A stretch of 64,000 nt of DNA, taken from NCBI RefSeq assembly GCF_034190915.1, contig NW_026947503.1, positions 26,060,532-26,124,531 of the forward strand. Reading direction: 5' to 3'. A program made the position numbers and the translations under genes. Positions 24,314 through 35,424 of this stretch are shown in pieces. Every line of letters begins with the position of its first letter. The first letter of the stretch is position 1. Under the pieces are notes generated by a model. That model was not told where the DNA came from and ran no database searches. It worked only from the letters and a program-made list of their open reading frames with translations. This DNA comes from Cavia porcellus. Lineage: Eukaryota; Chordata; Mammalia; Rodentia; Caviidae.

Positions 24314-27300
24314 CTGTGGAACAATAAGTACATGTGGATTCAGAGGCCAGTGTTGAAGGTTTCAGTCTGATAGGTCAACAGGACTAGGATGAGAAGTGGA
24401 TTTGTCTGGAGTCTGTCCAACCTGTAACCTCCAGCTTGCTTCCTCTCACTCTTGTTTTTAAGGTATAACAGCAAATATAAAAAAAGGAAGTTTTGTGAAT
24501 TGTATACATTAGCTATGTTGTATATTTTTAAGTTGCTCAAAACAATTCCTCTTTATTCAATGTGGTACTTGGCAAGTCAAAAGGTCGGACATGTCTGGAT
24601 TCAGACTATTCCAATGACTTTGACAAATCCATCTCACAGCACAGTCATAGTGACTCTTCCCCTTCCAAATGAAATCTAAAAGTTTACTGAAATTGAACAA
24701 TGTGGGAGCAAGTGAAGAGACCCAAAGTCAACGGATAGGTTGACAGAAGACCCGGGTTCCAATTTTGGTTCTGTTCACTTTGGGCAGTGACTACATAAAT
24801 GACTCCTGCTCCCTAGACTTTGGGTTGACTTCATTACCTCTTAATATAAATTTAATAAAATAATTTTAATTTATAAATTAAAGGAATCACCCTGTATAGT
24901 GGAGACAAACCAGCTTATTAGACTATGACACCTCCTTTAATGAGAGAGAGGTCAACTAACAGATGTTAAACTTAGAAGACTTTAGGTGACCAAAGAATGG
25001 GAATAAACTATTTTGAAATGAGAATATTTAGGTTTCCCTGGTTACCAGGTTTTCCAAAAGCTGCCCTAAATTATGACAACATCTAATTCTCTGTTAGGAC
25101 TGGGGTTTTTTACATAGGGGAATTTAGAATTGAGGTAGTTTGGTCATATGATTTATTAAAAAAAAAGATGCTACAATTGACTTTGCTTTATAAAATACCA
25201 TGGCTAGTGCCTTTCAATTTGAATGCACATTAGAATCATTTGGGGAGTTCACAAAAACACTAAATGCCTAGTCCTTACTTCTTTTCCTACTAGAAAAATT
25301 ACATTAGACTGTCTTAAAGTAGATTCTTGGCACCAGTATTTTTTAAAGCTCTCCAAGTGACTTATTTTTATATGTTTTGGTGCTGGGGACTGAATCCAGG
25401 GCTTCCTGTCTTCATGTATGCTAGGCAGGCACTCTACTATTAAGTATCCCCAAACCTCAATGATTCTTTTGTACAGTCAGACCTGAAAATCACGAGATTA
25501 GATGAAAATATGGCATCACTCCTCAGTGTATCAAAGTCATGGGGAGTAACAATGACACTATATAATGCTTTTCAAAGTTTTTACACTCAAGTATCAAATT
25601 ATAAACACATTTTACAGTCTGTGATTTATCTAGGTGGTTTGTTAATCTGTGATATCTACAAAACATCTAAACATCAAATAAAAGGGCAAATTTTAAGTCA
25701 ATTGCATCTTCTTTAAAAAATCTGTTTTGTATAATTTGGTCATTGGCATTATAAGGATATAGCTATATATTTAAAGGGAATTTCTTGATTTGTGATGGTT
25801 CCCATGACTGTTTAAAAAGTTTACCACCAAGACTGGGTGGGAAAAGGGCTAGAGGGTCCAGAAGCCTGTGAAACACTAATCTTTCCATTTGGTACTTGGC
25901 TACTTGCTGGAGGGTAGGTTAAACTTTTAAATTAGGATGATTCATCCATTCATTACAAAAGATAGTAGTTTGCTCTAAAATACTAAGCTAATCACAACAA
26001 CGATTTAATTGGTGGTTCCCTACCCTCAAGACTACAATATAATTTGCCATCTGGTGGGATGTGAGTTAAATGCAATAAAATATACACACCTGTTGACATG
26101 TTGCATTATATTTCCAGGCCAAGCCAACTGGACTTTTAACTGACCTCTGTGTTCGACAAAAAAGTCAACTAACGTTCTGGTAACAGTTGCAGAAGTGTGG
26201 AAGAAAAATGCAGGGATCCAAAGAATGGCCCCATCAAGCTTTTTTAAACTGAGGAAAAAATTATTACGGTCTTGAATAGTCAAAAGATTGTTGTAATATT
26301 TTTCCAGAATGCTGGGATTGAAGGTGGTAAGGTTGGTTTTCCTTCCAACATCTTTTTGGAAAGCCTCCGTAGGGGCAAAATTACAACGAAAAACAAAATC
26401 TGATTTATCTATTTCTTGTCCGCACTGGCTCCCTGTCAGGATCCCACTATTTCCAACCACAGCACAGATATTGTAATGCTTATTCAAGATGGGAGACACG
26501 TCTGGAAGCAGTGATCGGAAGTTATTGCTAATAGAGAAAACATATTTATGGCTGGAATAATCATAGTGCATCAGTTGTCCGATCCGAACACTATTCTTGG
26601 TCAAAGAAAAATTTTTTATTACATCGACATGCTGAAGAATTTCTTGCCTAAAATAAAAAGAAATTCATTAAATGCATTCCATTCAAAAGAACCGAGTTTC
26701 CATCTTATGTCTTACACTGCCATTTCATTCAGACAAGAATCTTAAGCACATTGAATCCAGGAGAGATTATATATTCATAACTGTGGTCTTTAAAGGAAAG
26801 ACTGCTTCCGAATATACAGACAAGTTCTAATCTTTCAGCTCTGAATGCTATCCTTTGAGGCTTGCTTGCAAACACAACTTACAGATCTAGCAGCCATTTC
26901 TTGATTTTCTGCTGTATTTGAGGGATGTATTTAATCCAAGATGAGGCATATGCCAAACTGTGATAGAGAATTCAGGGAGACAATTTACACAGGCCCCTAA
27001 GAGCTCATATTAGTGCACAAACACTGGTGACTTGGAGTTCGTAACTAGGGACTACTTGTTTGCTATTGGACTGTAGTGTTCAAGAATATCAAATATCACT
27101 GGTATCCAAATAAGAGCCAAATATATATGAGTTATTCTAGTCTTATCTATTATTAAAATATGAAAATGGGAATAGCAGTGGATGTATCTGAATATTTAAT
27201 AGAAATGATATGATAATCATATTAAGATCCTTTGAATAATGAAACAAGGTATTTTTTGTGCTAGATTACACAAAAACATAATTTACTGGGCTAATCCTTA

Positions 27301-30300
27301 GAAAAAAGCTATTGTAAACCTGAACATGTGTTAGGTTTTAAAAACACAGAATAGCCAAGACAAGAGTGAGACAGAGAACTACATGTTGGCTTCATATTGA
27401 GCTTTAAGTAAAATTAAGTGTCTCCTCTTAAGAGTCTCAGCTATTTAAAATATTTGAGAGTCCAATAACATGCTACTTTGCTGGTAGATTCTCCAGTGCT
27501 AAGAGAAACTCCTGTGCTGCTTGTCTAAAAACAACAGGAATAAAATGAAGTATCTGCATATCAAAACTTTGTTGGGGCTTTCATTTCAAAAATTGATTTT
27601 ATTATGCAACATACTGTGTAGAGCAACATAAACTAACATCTCTGATCCAATGTTATCAGTATTGTTCTGACTAGCTGTTGCGAATGAAAGACAAATTTAA
27701 AATGATACTGGCAAAAATTAATTGAAGATTGCCTAATAAATGCATTGAAAGGGAAATTTTAGGAAGGCAATGTTCTTCTGATTGGCTTGGTCATTAGGGT
27801 CACACACTCTAGTGTGGGAACAATACTTTTATTGAGCTAGAAATGTGTTATGGGGAAAGGTATAATGTGTTCTATTCTTCAAATTGTTCTGAGTTGTCTA
27901 TAAAATTAATAAAGGATTAAAAAATCCCAAAAAGCACTTGAGTTTAGAATTAATCAATTTCCACGAATATAAACAAATGTTTAAAAAACTGTAATGATAA
28001 GCATATTACTGTACATCAAAATTTCACATAGACAATATTTTTCTGACACCATGGATATCCACTGGGTTTGTTTTAATTCTGGCAGTACATTACAATTTTT
28101 TTAAAAAGGGCAACAATTAGAGAAATGCTATGCCCCAAATATAACTCCTTAAATAGAGTAGTCTGTAAAATAAGTATTCAAACGCCTAATGAATACACTA
28201 GATGGCTCACACTGCATCTTGCAGCACAATAATCTCACCAAGAAGGAAATAGGAAGAATTTACCAGTGATTCTAAAACTAGATCAGAATCACCTATGAGA
28301 GTAATTAAATTTGAATAAATTTCATCTTTCTCCCAAATAAAACATGAAAGGAAAAACTTCATGTATAAAACAGGGCTGTTACAACTCATAAGAATGATGT
28401 ACGTTATACGATAGCTTTATAATAAGATAAATGTTAATGAAAACAGCCAAAGCCAAAACAAAATCATAAATACCTGCATATACTTCAGCCCATACCTTTA
28501 CTAATAATTTGTCAGAGATAGATTATATTTTTTGGGGCTGGGGATTTAGCTCAGTGGCATAAGCACCTGCCTTGCAAGCAGGCAGTCATGAGTTCGATCC
28601 CTGGTACCGATAAAAATGAAAAAGACAAAAAAACATTATATAAAAAAAAATAAAAAAAAAAGATTATATTTTTTGTGTTTCAGTAATACAATTCTATTAT
28701 TTTTTTGTGAGAAAATGAAAGTGTATTGGGTAGTCTTTTTGCAATTAACATTTTTAAAGAAACTGGCAGCTTTGGTAGTCTTAGTCAAGCTTATTAACTA
28801 TATACTGTGGGGTGGTGCTCCATTAAGGGTAGGTAGGGAAATGTATGTATTTTTTGCCATTCAGATTCACCATCCTGACACTTCCCTTCCGAAAGGGCAC
28901 TACACACATTTGAGAGTGTTATACCAATCACTGCCTTGTGCAGTTAGGCCAGGAAGACAATGCAAATGCAAGGGGGAGGGGTATGTTTTTGTTGTTTTGG
29001 ATTTGTTTGTTTTGATTTTTGAGCCCCCAAGTTCCAAAAGACCTTTTGGATAGTCTCCTCCTATCCTACCTTTGATGCAAAAACGCTGTCCGATTAAATG
29101 TCCATTTAGAAGGTTTCTCGTGGAGTTCCTGGGTGAGAGAATTCGTAATGGGCACAAATGACGGGTCTAGAAACTTCAGCGCAAACTGTGACCTGGAGAG
29201 GAGCATGAGTACAGACAAACGTGCGGGCCTCAGCTCGGGGAAGCCGAGGTAGCCATTAAAGTCCACCCTGCGGGGCGCGGGGTGATGGGCAGTTGGGACA
29301 CTCACCGGCTCATCCGGCCCCGGAGGCCCTCTCATCTCTCCACCCTCTGCTCTTACATATACTCCCGCGGGAAGGAAAGAAAACTAGTGAAACTCATCCT
29401 CATTGTCCACCCTGCCCGGAGCGAGCCAGGCCATAAGATGGCCGTCACGCTGCGAGCAGGGCGGCGGCGGAGCGCAGGGCCGAGCGCGGCGGGACCGGGA
29501 GTCAGCACCGCGGACAGCGGCCCTCGTCAACCCCGCCGCCCGCGCCGCCCGAGGCAGCGATTTTTGCAAATAGGGCACCGCAAACCGGAGCCCGGGGGAG
29601 CTGGGTGTTCCCGGCCGTAACCTCTTCCTGACCCACCCCGTACTTGGTTTCCCTCCCCAGCCCTCGCCCGGGGACCCCGAGGCCGCCCCCAGCTCAGCGG
29701 GCCCGCAGGCGGGGCTTCTCCAGCGGGCGCACGGCCGCCCGCCCGCCCGGGACCGGGGTCGCCAGGCCCCGCCGGGAGGGCTCCGCGGGCGCAGGTCGGG
29801 CGGGGGCTCTGGCGGAGCTGCGCCGGGCGCTTCCGGCGGCGGCCGCGCCGCGTGGAGCCTGCGATCCGGGCGAGGGTTTGCAGCCCGCGGGGGCTCGCTG
29901 CCCGCTGGGCCAGGCCAACTGCAGAAACCCCGCCAAGGGGCACGGCGGCGGGGAGGGGGGAGGTCGGGCGAGACCGCCCCGGGCCTCAGAGCCGGGCCGC
30001 GCTTCCTTTGATGGGCGGAGGGCGGGGGGAGGGTGCGGGGAGGGGGGAGTCGGCGCCTGCGCCTTTAACCGCTTCGCACCGCCCGGAGCCGGCCTCGGAG
30101 CTGCGGACCGCGGGCGGGCGGGCGGGGAGGGCGCTCAACTCTCGCCTGTCCATCTCAGCCCGCGGCCCCCCTTCCGTTGCCTCTCCCTTCTCCATTATTC
30201 TCCCTAAACCCTCCCCCATTTTTGAAATGGGGGAAGGGACGCTGAGGAAGAATACGAGAATTGCAATCACATCGATCCGGACCACGGCTTTTAGGGGCTC

Positions 30301-30650
30301 TGGGTTAAAAAATAAAGGGGAGGAGGAAGGGAGCCTCGAGGCACGAGCGGAAGGACCACGCAGTCATCTCGCCCAAAGTGTCTCGGAGAAGCCCGAACAC
30401 CCCTCTTCGGTCCCCTGACACAGCACACACCAGACAGAGACCGAGGGCGCTCCACGGAGGCCCGCACTCACCGGAATCCCGCGTGGAACATGTACATTCG
30501 GGGCGCCCCCGGGTTGGCGTACTTAGGAGTGGTGAAGATGTTCTCCTTTTTCAGGGACACGTAGCTGATGAGCGATAAAATCAGCAGGGCGACGCTGAGC
30601 ATGACCAGCCCCAGCACACTGGCGACCCGGGCCATTTTGCAATTTCTCAT
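24031..30650 (-). CDS. ST8SIA3: ST8SIA3, alpha-2,8-sialyltransferase 8C (four coding exons, complete)
   Basis: Golgi type II membrane enzyme that transfers sialic acid from CMP-Neu5Ac to a terminal alpha-2,3-sialylated galactose, making di- and oligosialic acid on glycoproteins and gangliosides. The CDS is complement(join(24031..24313,26090..26647,29070..29192,30472..30650)), 1143 nt, 380 residues plus TAA, the same length as the human protein as I recall it. Visible: a short cytosolic tail, a signal-anchor at about residues 8-28 (VLGLVMLSVALLILSLI), a stem to about 100, sialylmotif L from about 160 (ICAVVGNSG through FVFRCNF), motif S around 286-322 (LSTGILMYTLA), motif III near 335-340 (PYHYYD), and HxxxxE at 354-359, whose His354 is the catalytic base reported for human ST8SIA3. 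N-glycosylation sequons lie at N93, N113 and N206. Cysteines at 162, 176, 313 and 379 suit the family's disulfides. Two in-frame ATGs (codons 1 and 6) exist; the second has the stronger Kozak context. No frameshift or stop is seen. Confidence 0.97.
24314..26089 (-). other. ST8SIA3: ST8SIA3 intron 3
   Basis: 1776 bp, GTGTGT...CCACAG, phase 2. The donor GTGTGT is weaker than consensus. It contains one old tRNA-derived SINE fragment at 25376-25456; the rest shows nothing I recognise. Confidence 0.88.
25376..25456 (-). mobile_element. Old tRNA-derived SINE fragment in ST8SIA3 intron 3
   Basis: GTGCTGGGGACTGAATCCAG, then GCTAGGCAGGCACTCTACTA and TATCCCCAAACC, reverse-oriented and diverged. Confidence 0.7.
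26090..26647 (-). CDS. ST8SIA3: ST8SIA3 coding exon 3 (sialylmotif L)
   Basis: The acceptor TTTATTTTAG is followed by G completing Arg101, then QEILQHVDVIKNFSL. The exon ends with AG of Arg287 before donor GTGTGT. It encodes residues 102-286, including sialylmotif L (CMP-sialic acid binding) with Cys162, Cys176 and Cys189. The open frame continues upstream of the TTG (Leu116) at 26604, so any start placed there is an artefact of ORF calling. Length 558 nt, symmetric phase 2. Confidence 0.96.
26648..29069 (-). other. ST8SIA3: ST8SIA3 intron 2
   Basis: 2422 bp, GTAGGA...TTTTAG, phase 2. AT-rich and otherwise unremarkable, apart from a young ID SINE inserted at 28534-28660 antisense to the gene. 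No other repeat was recognised. Confidence 0.9.
28534..28660 (+). mobile_element. ID-type SINE in ST8SIA3 intron 2
   Basis: Almost consensus ID with a long A-rich tail, bounded by a perfect 14-bp target-site duplication (AGATTATATTTTTT at 28520-28533 and 28661-28674). It is antisense to ST8SIA3. The intact duplication indicates a recent insertion. Confidence 0.95.
29070..29192 (-). CDS. ST8SIA3: ST8SIA3 coding exon 2 (stem region)
   Basis: The acceptor CTCTCCAG precedes the G that completes Arg60. The reading runs from SQFALKFLDPSF to TAFLHQ and ends with AG of Arg101 before donor GTAGGA. Its 123 nt are a multiple of three with phase-2 boundaries, so skipping would keep frame but remove part of the stem with sequon N93. 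It sits at the exon-3-side edge of the CpG island. Confidence 0.95.
29193..30471 (-). other. ST8SIA3: ST8SIA3 intron 1 (CpG-rich, contains RE1 motif)
   Basis: 1279 bp, GTGAGT...CTCCAG, phase 2. It lies almost wholly in the CpG island. Several long open frames on both strands arise because GC-rich, CpG-rich DNA lacks stop codons; none resembles a known protein. It holds the REST-type motif at 29501-29521 and G-rich runs near 30020-30130. Confidence 0.9.
29501..29521 (+). promoter_or_regulatory. RE1/NRSE (REST binding) motif in ST8SIA3 intron 1
   Basis: The core TCAGCACCGCGGACAG at 29502-29517, with one base before and one after, fits the 17-position REST consensus NTYAGMRCCNNRGMSAG at every position. 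Against the classical 21-bp element I count three differences. REST silences neuronal genes in non-neural cells, which fits brain-restricted ST8SIA3. Occupancy is inference. Confidence 0.72.
30472..30650 (-). CDS. ST8SIA3: ST8SIA3 coding exon 1 (codons 1-60, signal-anchor)
   Basis: Starts at ATG 30650 (reading MRNCKMARV) and ends with CG, the first two bases of Arg60. The donor that follows is GTGAGT. The exon holds the cytosolic tail, the transmembrane anchor and the start of the luminal stem. The first ATG has A at -3. A second ATG five codons on has A at -3 and G at +4, so some initiation at Met6 is plausible. The exon lies in the CpG island. Confidence 0.96.
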
Positions 30651-30667
30651 CCTGGGCTGGAGTGGGA

Positions 30668-30694
30668 TCAGGGGAACCGGGGAAATCGGTCCAT
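30668..30694 (-). promoter_or_regulatory. Upstream ORF 2, 17 nt before the ST8SIA3 start codon
   Basis: ATG at 30694 with G at +4 and T at -3 (moderate context) opens eight codons (MDRFPRFP) and ends in TGA at 30668-30670. Only 17 nt separate its stop from the main ATG. Such a short gap usually disfavours efficient reinitiation at the first ATG and could favour Met6 or leaky scanning. Confidence 0.5.
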
Positions 30695-30719
30695 TGAGCG
30701 GCCAGCAGCTCGCTGGCGT

Positions 30720-30785
30720 GTCCGTGTGTGTGAGTGTGTGTGCGCGCGCGTGTGTGTGCTCGCGGACGCGTGTAAGCGTGTGTGG
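30720..30785. repeat. (GT)n/(CG) alternating tract in the 5' leader
   Basis: Alternating GT, GC and CG dinucleotides; in gene-sense RNA a CA/CG-rich stretch between the two upstream ORFs. Alternating purine-pyrimidine DNA of this sort can adopt Z-form. Confidence 0.85.
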
Positions 30786-30975
30786 CGGGGGAGGGGACCC
30801 AGGCAGCAGAGCCGCGGAGGCCGGGACTGGGCCGGCGGGAGTGCCGGAGGGCGCGGCGCGGCGACCCGGGGCCGGGCGAGCGGGCCGCGCCGAGCAGGAA
30901 GATGGAGGGTCTGCGCGCGGCGGCGGCGGCGGCGGGGCCGGGAGCGCGGCGCGCTGTGCGTCTCCGACCGCCGGC

Positions 30976-31011
30976 TCAGGCTCCCCCGCGCGTTTCCAGC
31001 GAGGCTGCCAT
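30976..31011 (-). promoter_or_regulatory. Upstream ORF 1 in the presumed ST8SIA3 5' leader
   Basis: ATG at 31011 with G at -3 and G at +4 (strong context) opens 11 codons (MAASLETRGGA) and ends in TGA. If the transcript starts upstream of 31011, this uORF would reduce initiation at the main start. The transcription start is unknown. Confidence 0.5.
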
Positions 31012-31060
31012 CTCCGCCGCCGCCTGCAAGATAAATGTGATTGGAATAATGTTACAGTTC

Positions 31061-33103
31061 GATCTAAGCACAGGATTTAATTAATGAACTCTAATCTCCC
31101 AAATAACCAGGGGGAGGGGGGAGAGAGGAGGGGAAAAAGAAGGCGGCAGCGGGAGGGGGGTGGAGGCTGGAAGGCTGCAGCCCACGCCCGGCCTCCCTGG
31201 CTGAGGATGCCCGAGAGGAGGTGGCTGTGAGGAGACAGATGCCCAAACTTAGTTTAATGGACCATTCATTACTTTAGAGAATATATCAAGCAATGGAGAG
31301 ATAAATAACTGCATTTGCTGCCCTTAGGATAAACACCAGCTGGGTGCTCCTCAGTGATGCGATTGCCAGGACTGATTTTTAGGAAGGCAAATGTTTAGCA
31401 GCGTTTTTTCCTCACTGTCACCAGGGCACCGCCTCGAATCCCGTGGGACAGCACCTACCGCAGCATAGCATCAAGGACCCCACCAGTAGTCCTCTGGATT
31501 TTCTAGAACGTCTCCTGGTACCCCTTTTATTCCCATGACACATTTGCTTATCCCTAGGAGGTGGGTACTGCCTACCAAACTGTGGAGTGAGCTGTGGATG
31601 TGGTCCTCCCAGGTCATGACCTGTGCACCCATGCGGCAACAAGGTGGTTGCCTGTGGGTTGAGCCAGTTTGGAGCACTTATCTCGCACTCTAGTCTCCTT
31701 TGCCGGGTTTTGCTACCCACCACCTGTGTCTGGGTTAGGTGGCCAGAGTTGCCCAACGTTATAGACACACAGAATCCCGTTTGCAGGAGCTTAATAGCGG
31801 GTCTCAGAGGCTGCCTTGGAGGCTCTTAGGAAAACTCACTGCTTAACACTTTGGATTGCTTTGTCTTTAAGTTTGTTTTAGCATATTCATGTTACCTGTT
31901 TTAATAACTATCGAAATTTAAATTACTCCATTTTCAGTCTTACTATTGGATCCCTCAGGGAAGCACATACATCTTTAGCGTGGTCCTTTGCAATTAGCTT
32001 ATGTCCTATTTCCTCCTAGTCCTACCGTTGTCTTGATCCTCCCCAAACTGGCCAATAAGTACTGATGAAAGAAGCTGGAGGGGAGAAATTAAACTTCATG
32101 ATCCTATTCCAATAAATTGAGCTGGGATTTTTCCAAGGTAGTTATGATTTCCTTCTCTCATGAACTTCTTGCCTTATGGTGGATTTCAGGGGACATAATG
32201 TTATAGTCTGTTTGGGCTGTTCATTTGTGGAAGGAGCGCACTTCTGGGCTTTAAGCTCTTGCAGAGGAAGAACATTTCTTTTCCTATACTTCCCACACAG
32301 AGGGTATGCGCACTATGTGTGGACCGGATGAGCTCTCTTGTGAATTATATTTGTCTCACTGTGGACAGTGACACGTGGAATACTCTTGTCTGTTTCCAAT
32401 GGCAAAGGTGATCAACTTGTACCCACTAAAGACGTTTATAAAAAGTGGCTCAAGAGGGCTCATCTTCTCAGAAAAGTCTTACATGCTTGAATATGATGAA
32501 TACATGAATCATTTTTTGAATAATTACTGTTTTTTTTTTATCAAGAGAAGGTTGTATGAGCAGAGTATACAATGTCAAAAGGAGTAAGATTTTATGAGAG
32601 CCATCTAAGCATTGTGCATGTTGGAAAAACTCTTCCCAAATAAGAAGAACATGCCTTGGAGATGCAGCCCAGGTAGTGGTATACTTTCAGGCTCTGGGCC
32701 AGGCAGAGCTGATCTCGGTGCTATCTGTGGCATATGGGAGCTATGTGACTTTGTGTGAGTTACCAGCTTCTCTGTATTTCAGACTCCTCATTTGAAGAAC
32801 CAACACGAAAATCTTCCAGGGTTTCGAGTAAGACTAAACACCCTGGGCTATACCAGACTGTTAATAAAAATGAGCTAAACAGCTAGGACAAGTTTTCTGT
32901 GTGCCTTTCTCTGACTCTGTAAATATCTCCTACAGAAAGGATGCACTTGGGTGAGGCACTTCCTTTCACTCAGTGGTAAAGACCAAAAAACTCCAGTAAT
33001 CTCCATAAGATAGCATTCTAGGCTTTCCTGAGATTGGGATATGGATTTACTCTGCCTGGATTTAAAAATTGATGTATTACTTATTTTGCATCTCTAAAGT
33101 TCA
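31061..33103. other. Upstream flank of ST8SIA3
   Basis: A G-rich stretch (31107-31160) is followed by AT-rich sequence without young repeats, a plausible place for promoter-proximal regulatory DNA. No coding evidence; the overlapping ORFs at 31418-31829 lie on both strands and have no known domain. Confidence 0.45.
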
Positions 33104-33250
33104 TTTTGTCTTTTTGAGACAGGGTTTCACTAAGCAGTGCAGGCTGGCCTTGAACTCACTTTGTAGCCCAGGCTGGTCTCAAACTCACAGCAATCCTCCT
33201 GCCTCAGCCTCCTGAGTGTTGGAATTACAGACATGTGCTATCACACCCAA
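33104..33250 (-). mobile_element. B1 SINE with internal quasi-duplication
   Basis: Reverse B1: TTTTTGAGACAGGGTTTCAC and CCTCCTGCCTCAGCCTCC. GGCTGGCCTTGAACTCAC and GGCTGGTCTCAAACTCAC show the 29-bp internal duplication typical of rodent B1. Confidence 0.92.
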
Positions 33251-33833
33251 CCTAAAGAAAGTTCTAATAGGATAACTCTCATATTGCATATGGGTCATTG
33301 AAGATCACATGATATAAAGGGACCAAATTAGCTGAAAAATACGCTTGCAGGCTGAGACTTTTATTACAGGTGTCAGATCTATTGTTAAAAATAGATTACT
33401 CAATAATAAATGAATTATCCTGGTGGTGGTGCTTCAAAGAACAACTACAGTTACAGGATAAAAGATTTTTTTTCATTCTTGGGATTGTATCTGTTTAATA
33501 AGTTAAAAATAATTAAGACCTTTCTACAAAATATCTACAAAGCATCTCAAGTTTCATGGCAAACTAGTCCTACATGGAAGTATATCAGGGTAAAAACAAG
33601 AAATACAGATACAAATAATCCCTGGAATTTAATATTTTCCAGGAGAGTCATGCTTTTGGACACAGCACTTACTTGCCCTTGTCTATATCCATGAATGCCC
33701 ACTCACGTTCTGCAGATGTGACTCTGCTGCCCTGAGTCCTCTCACCAACTCCTGTCTACCAAAAATAATTTCCAGGCACCACAGGATAAGAAACTTAAAA
33801 ATGATGGCATATTTTCTTAAGATAACGTTGTCT

Positions 33834-33929
33834 GGGCTGGGGATTTAGCTCAGCGGCATAAGCACCTGCCTGGCAAGCCTGAGGCCATGAGTTCAATCCC
33901 TGGTACCAAAACAGCAGCAACAACAAAAG
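33834..33929 (+). mobile_element. ID-type SINE
   Basis: GGCTGGGGATTTAGCTCAGC head, GAGTTCAATCCCTGGTACC end, and a CAA/CAG-rich tail. Confidence 0.9.
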
Positions 33930-33999
33930 ATCAGCATTGTTCAATCTATCCTTCTTCTTTTTTTTATTTTCTTTCATCAATTCACTAAAGTGTATTGGT

Positions 34000-34420
34000 C
34001 ACCAGGCACCAAACTGGACAGAGTCGGGGGCTATAAAATTATCCTTGATCCTCTTACGATTATGGTCTTGTGGGGAAGAAGAATGGAAACATGGAAGTAC
34101 TTCATGAAAAACTTAATGATAGAAGCCTAGTGAGAGAATTAGGCCATGCCTTTTGACTTTATAAGATTAGGGGTGATCTTCATGAGGTACCATCTGGGTT
34201 AGGTTTTACAGCATTGTAAGACACATTAGGTGAAGGAGTTAAAAAAGGACATCCCAGGGGAAAAAAAGAGCAAGAGGCAGGGAGATTTTGGTGGGCTTGG
34301 AGAAGGATGAGACATATGGTAAGTGTCCTCTAAGAAGAGTCTAATAAGGGAAATGAGGCCAGATTGTAAAGACCTGTAGGATATGCTAAGGACTTAGCTG
34401 ATATTCTTTAGCAGTGCTTC
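34000..34420 (+). repeat. L2-like ancient repeat
   Basis: CACCAGGCACCAAACTGGAC through GGTCTTGTGGGGAAGAAGAA and AAGACCTGTAGGATATGC follow L2-type 3' sequence; diverged. Confidence 0.4.
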
Positions 34421-35424
34421 CCAGAACTGTCCAGAGTTTGTGGAGAACAATGATCTGTGATTTAAACTGAATGGATGCAAAGGCAGTTAGAGTCAGGCTC
34501 ACAGGGAAATGAAATACCAGCAGCTTGTATAGATGTCAGCTCGTGTGTACAGTGGCCCTCTAGCCTGTACACATGACAGAAGCCCCAGTGTGCCTTAATT
34601 TATCAGTGAACTGATTTTCACTTTATGTTATGAAACTTTCCAAAACAAGTCATCTGGGAGTTGACTTTCAGGAAAGGAAATGACTGTCTACCAGACAACA
34701 GGGAGATCGTGATGCAGAAAACTCGGAGAGAGTGCACTTGGAAACTGCTCTTTGGCCACATGGGAATGGAATTCTTTCTGTGTGTTATTGCCTGAAAGCA
34801 TTGGCTTTTAATATGTCAACAGTGACCATAGAGGAAAGATCGTAAGATCCTCCAGGCTTCCAAATCCTCTAGCTTCATAGAAGATACGTACTTTATGATC
34901 TCAGTAGTAGGAAAAGACACCGTGGTCAGAAAACTGTCACAAAAGTTCTCAGAACATATTAGAAAGATAGATGCATGAGGTTTCTGGGAATGGAGATGGA
35001 CAAGAGGGCAGGCAGGAAGGGAAGCTGAGCTGAATAAAATGTGGACAGAAGGGGAAGGTTTGGTGGGACTGGCAGTAGATAAGCCTCCTTATCAGCCAAG
35101 ATGCCCAGAGCATTCATGTGCCGGACATGTGTTGTACATTACAGATAATGTTCATCCCAACCTGTTGAAGGAGGTATAATTATTTTCACATTATAAGTGA
35201 AGAAATTGATGTTGAAAAAGGTTGGTTCAAGGATTTGGTCAAGGCGAAGCCCCTTTGGCTCTAGTGTCCTCCTCCCTGCACCAGTCCACAGTAGTTGTGA
35301 GTGGATCCTGAGTTGAATGGAAATGTGAGTGGGTTTGGGAAGACTGATACACCATCCTTTGGCAGTGGGAACCAATTATTTTTGCTACCACTAGTGGAAG
35401 TGATGATGATGACGATGGCGGTCA

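Larger units (their letters stand above)
29220..31060. promoter_or_regulatory. ST8SIA3: CpG island / ST8SIA3 promoter region
   Basis: Dense CG dinucleotides and very high GC from about 29220 to 31060, against AT-rich flanks, cover exon 1, intron 1 and the presumed 5' leader. There is no evident TATA box. A CCAAT box on the gene strand lies at 31040-31044, and many GGGCGG-type Sp1 boxes occur around 30000-30130. The start site probably lies between about 30700 and 31020, but the exact position cannot be read from sequence. Confidence 0.85.

Noticed and set aside
26032..26604. A 190-codon ORF treated as an independent gene starting at 26604
   Set aside because: It is exon 3 of ST8SIA3 read from an internal TTG (Leu116) and through the donor into intron 3; the true exon is 26090-26647.
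28534..28615. tRNA gene-like sequence (also at 631, 4716, 33834 and 48968)
   Set aside because: The A and B boxes are present, but the sequences are ID SINEs with A-tails and target-site duplications and do not form a proper cloverleaf acceptor stem.
29282..31084. Many long overlapping ORFs on both strands (up to 188 codons) in the CpG island
   Set aside because: GC-rich DNA lacks stop codons. The predicted proteins are Arg/Gly/Pro/Ala-rich, overlap each other and exon 1, and show no domain.
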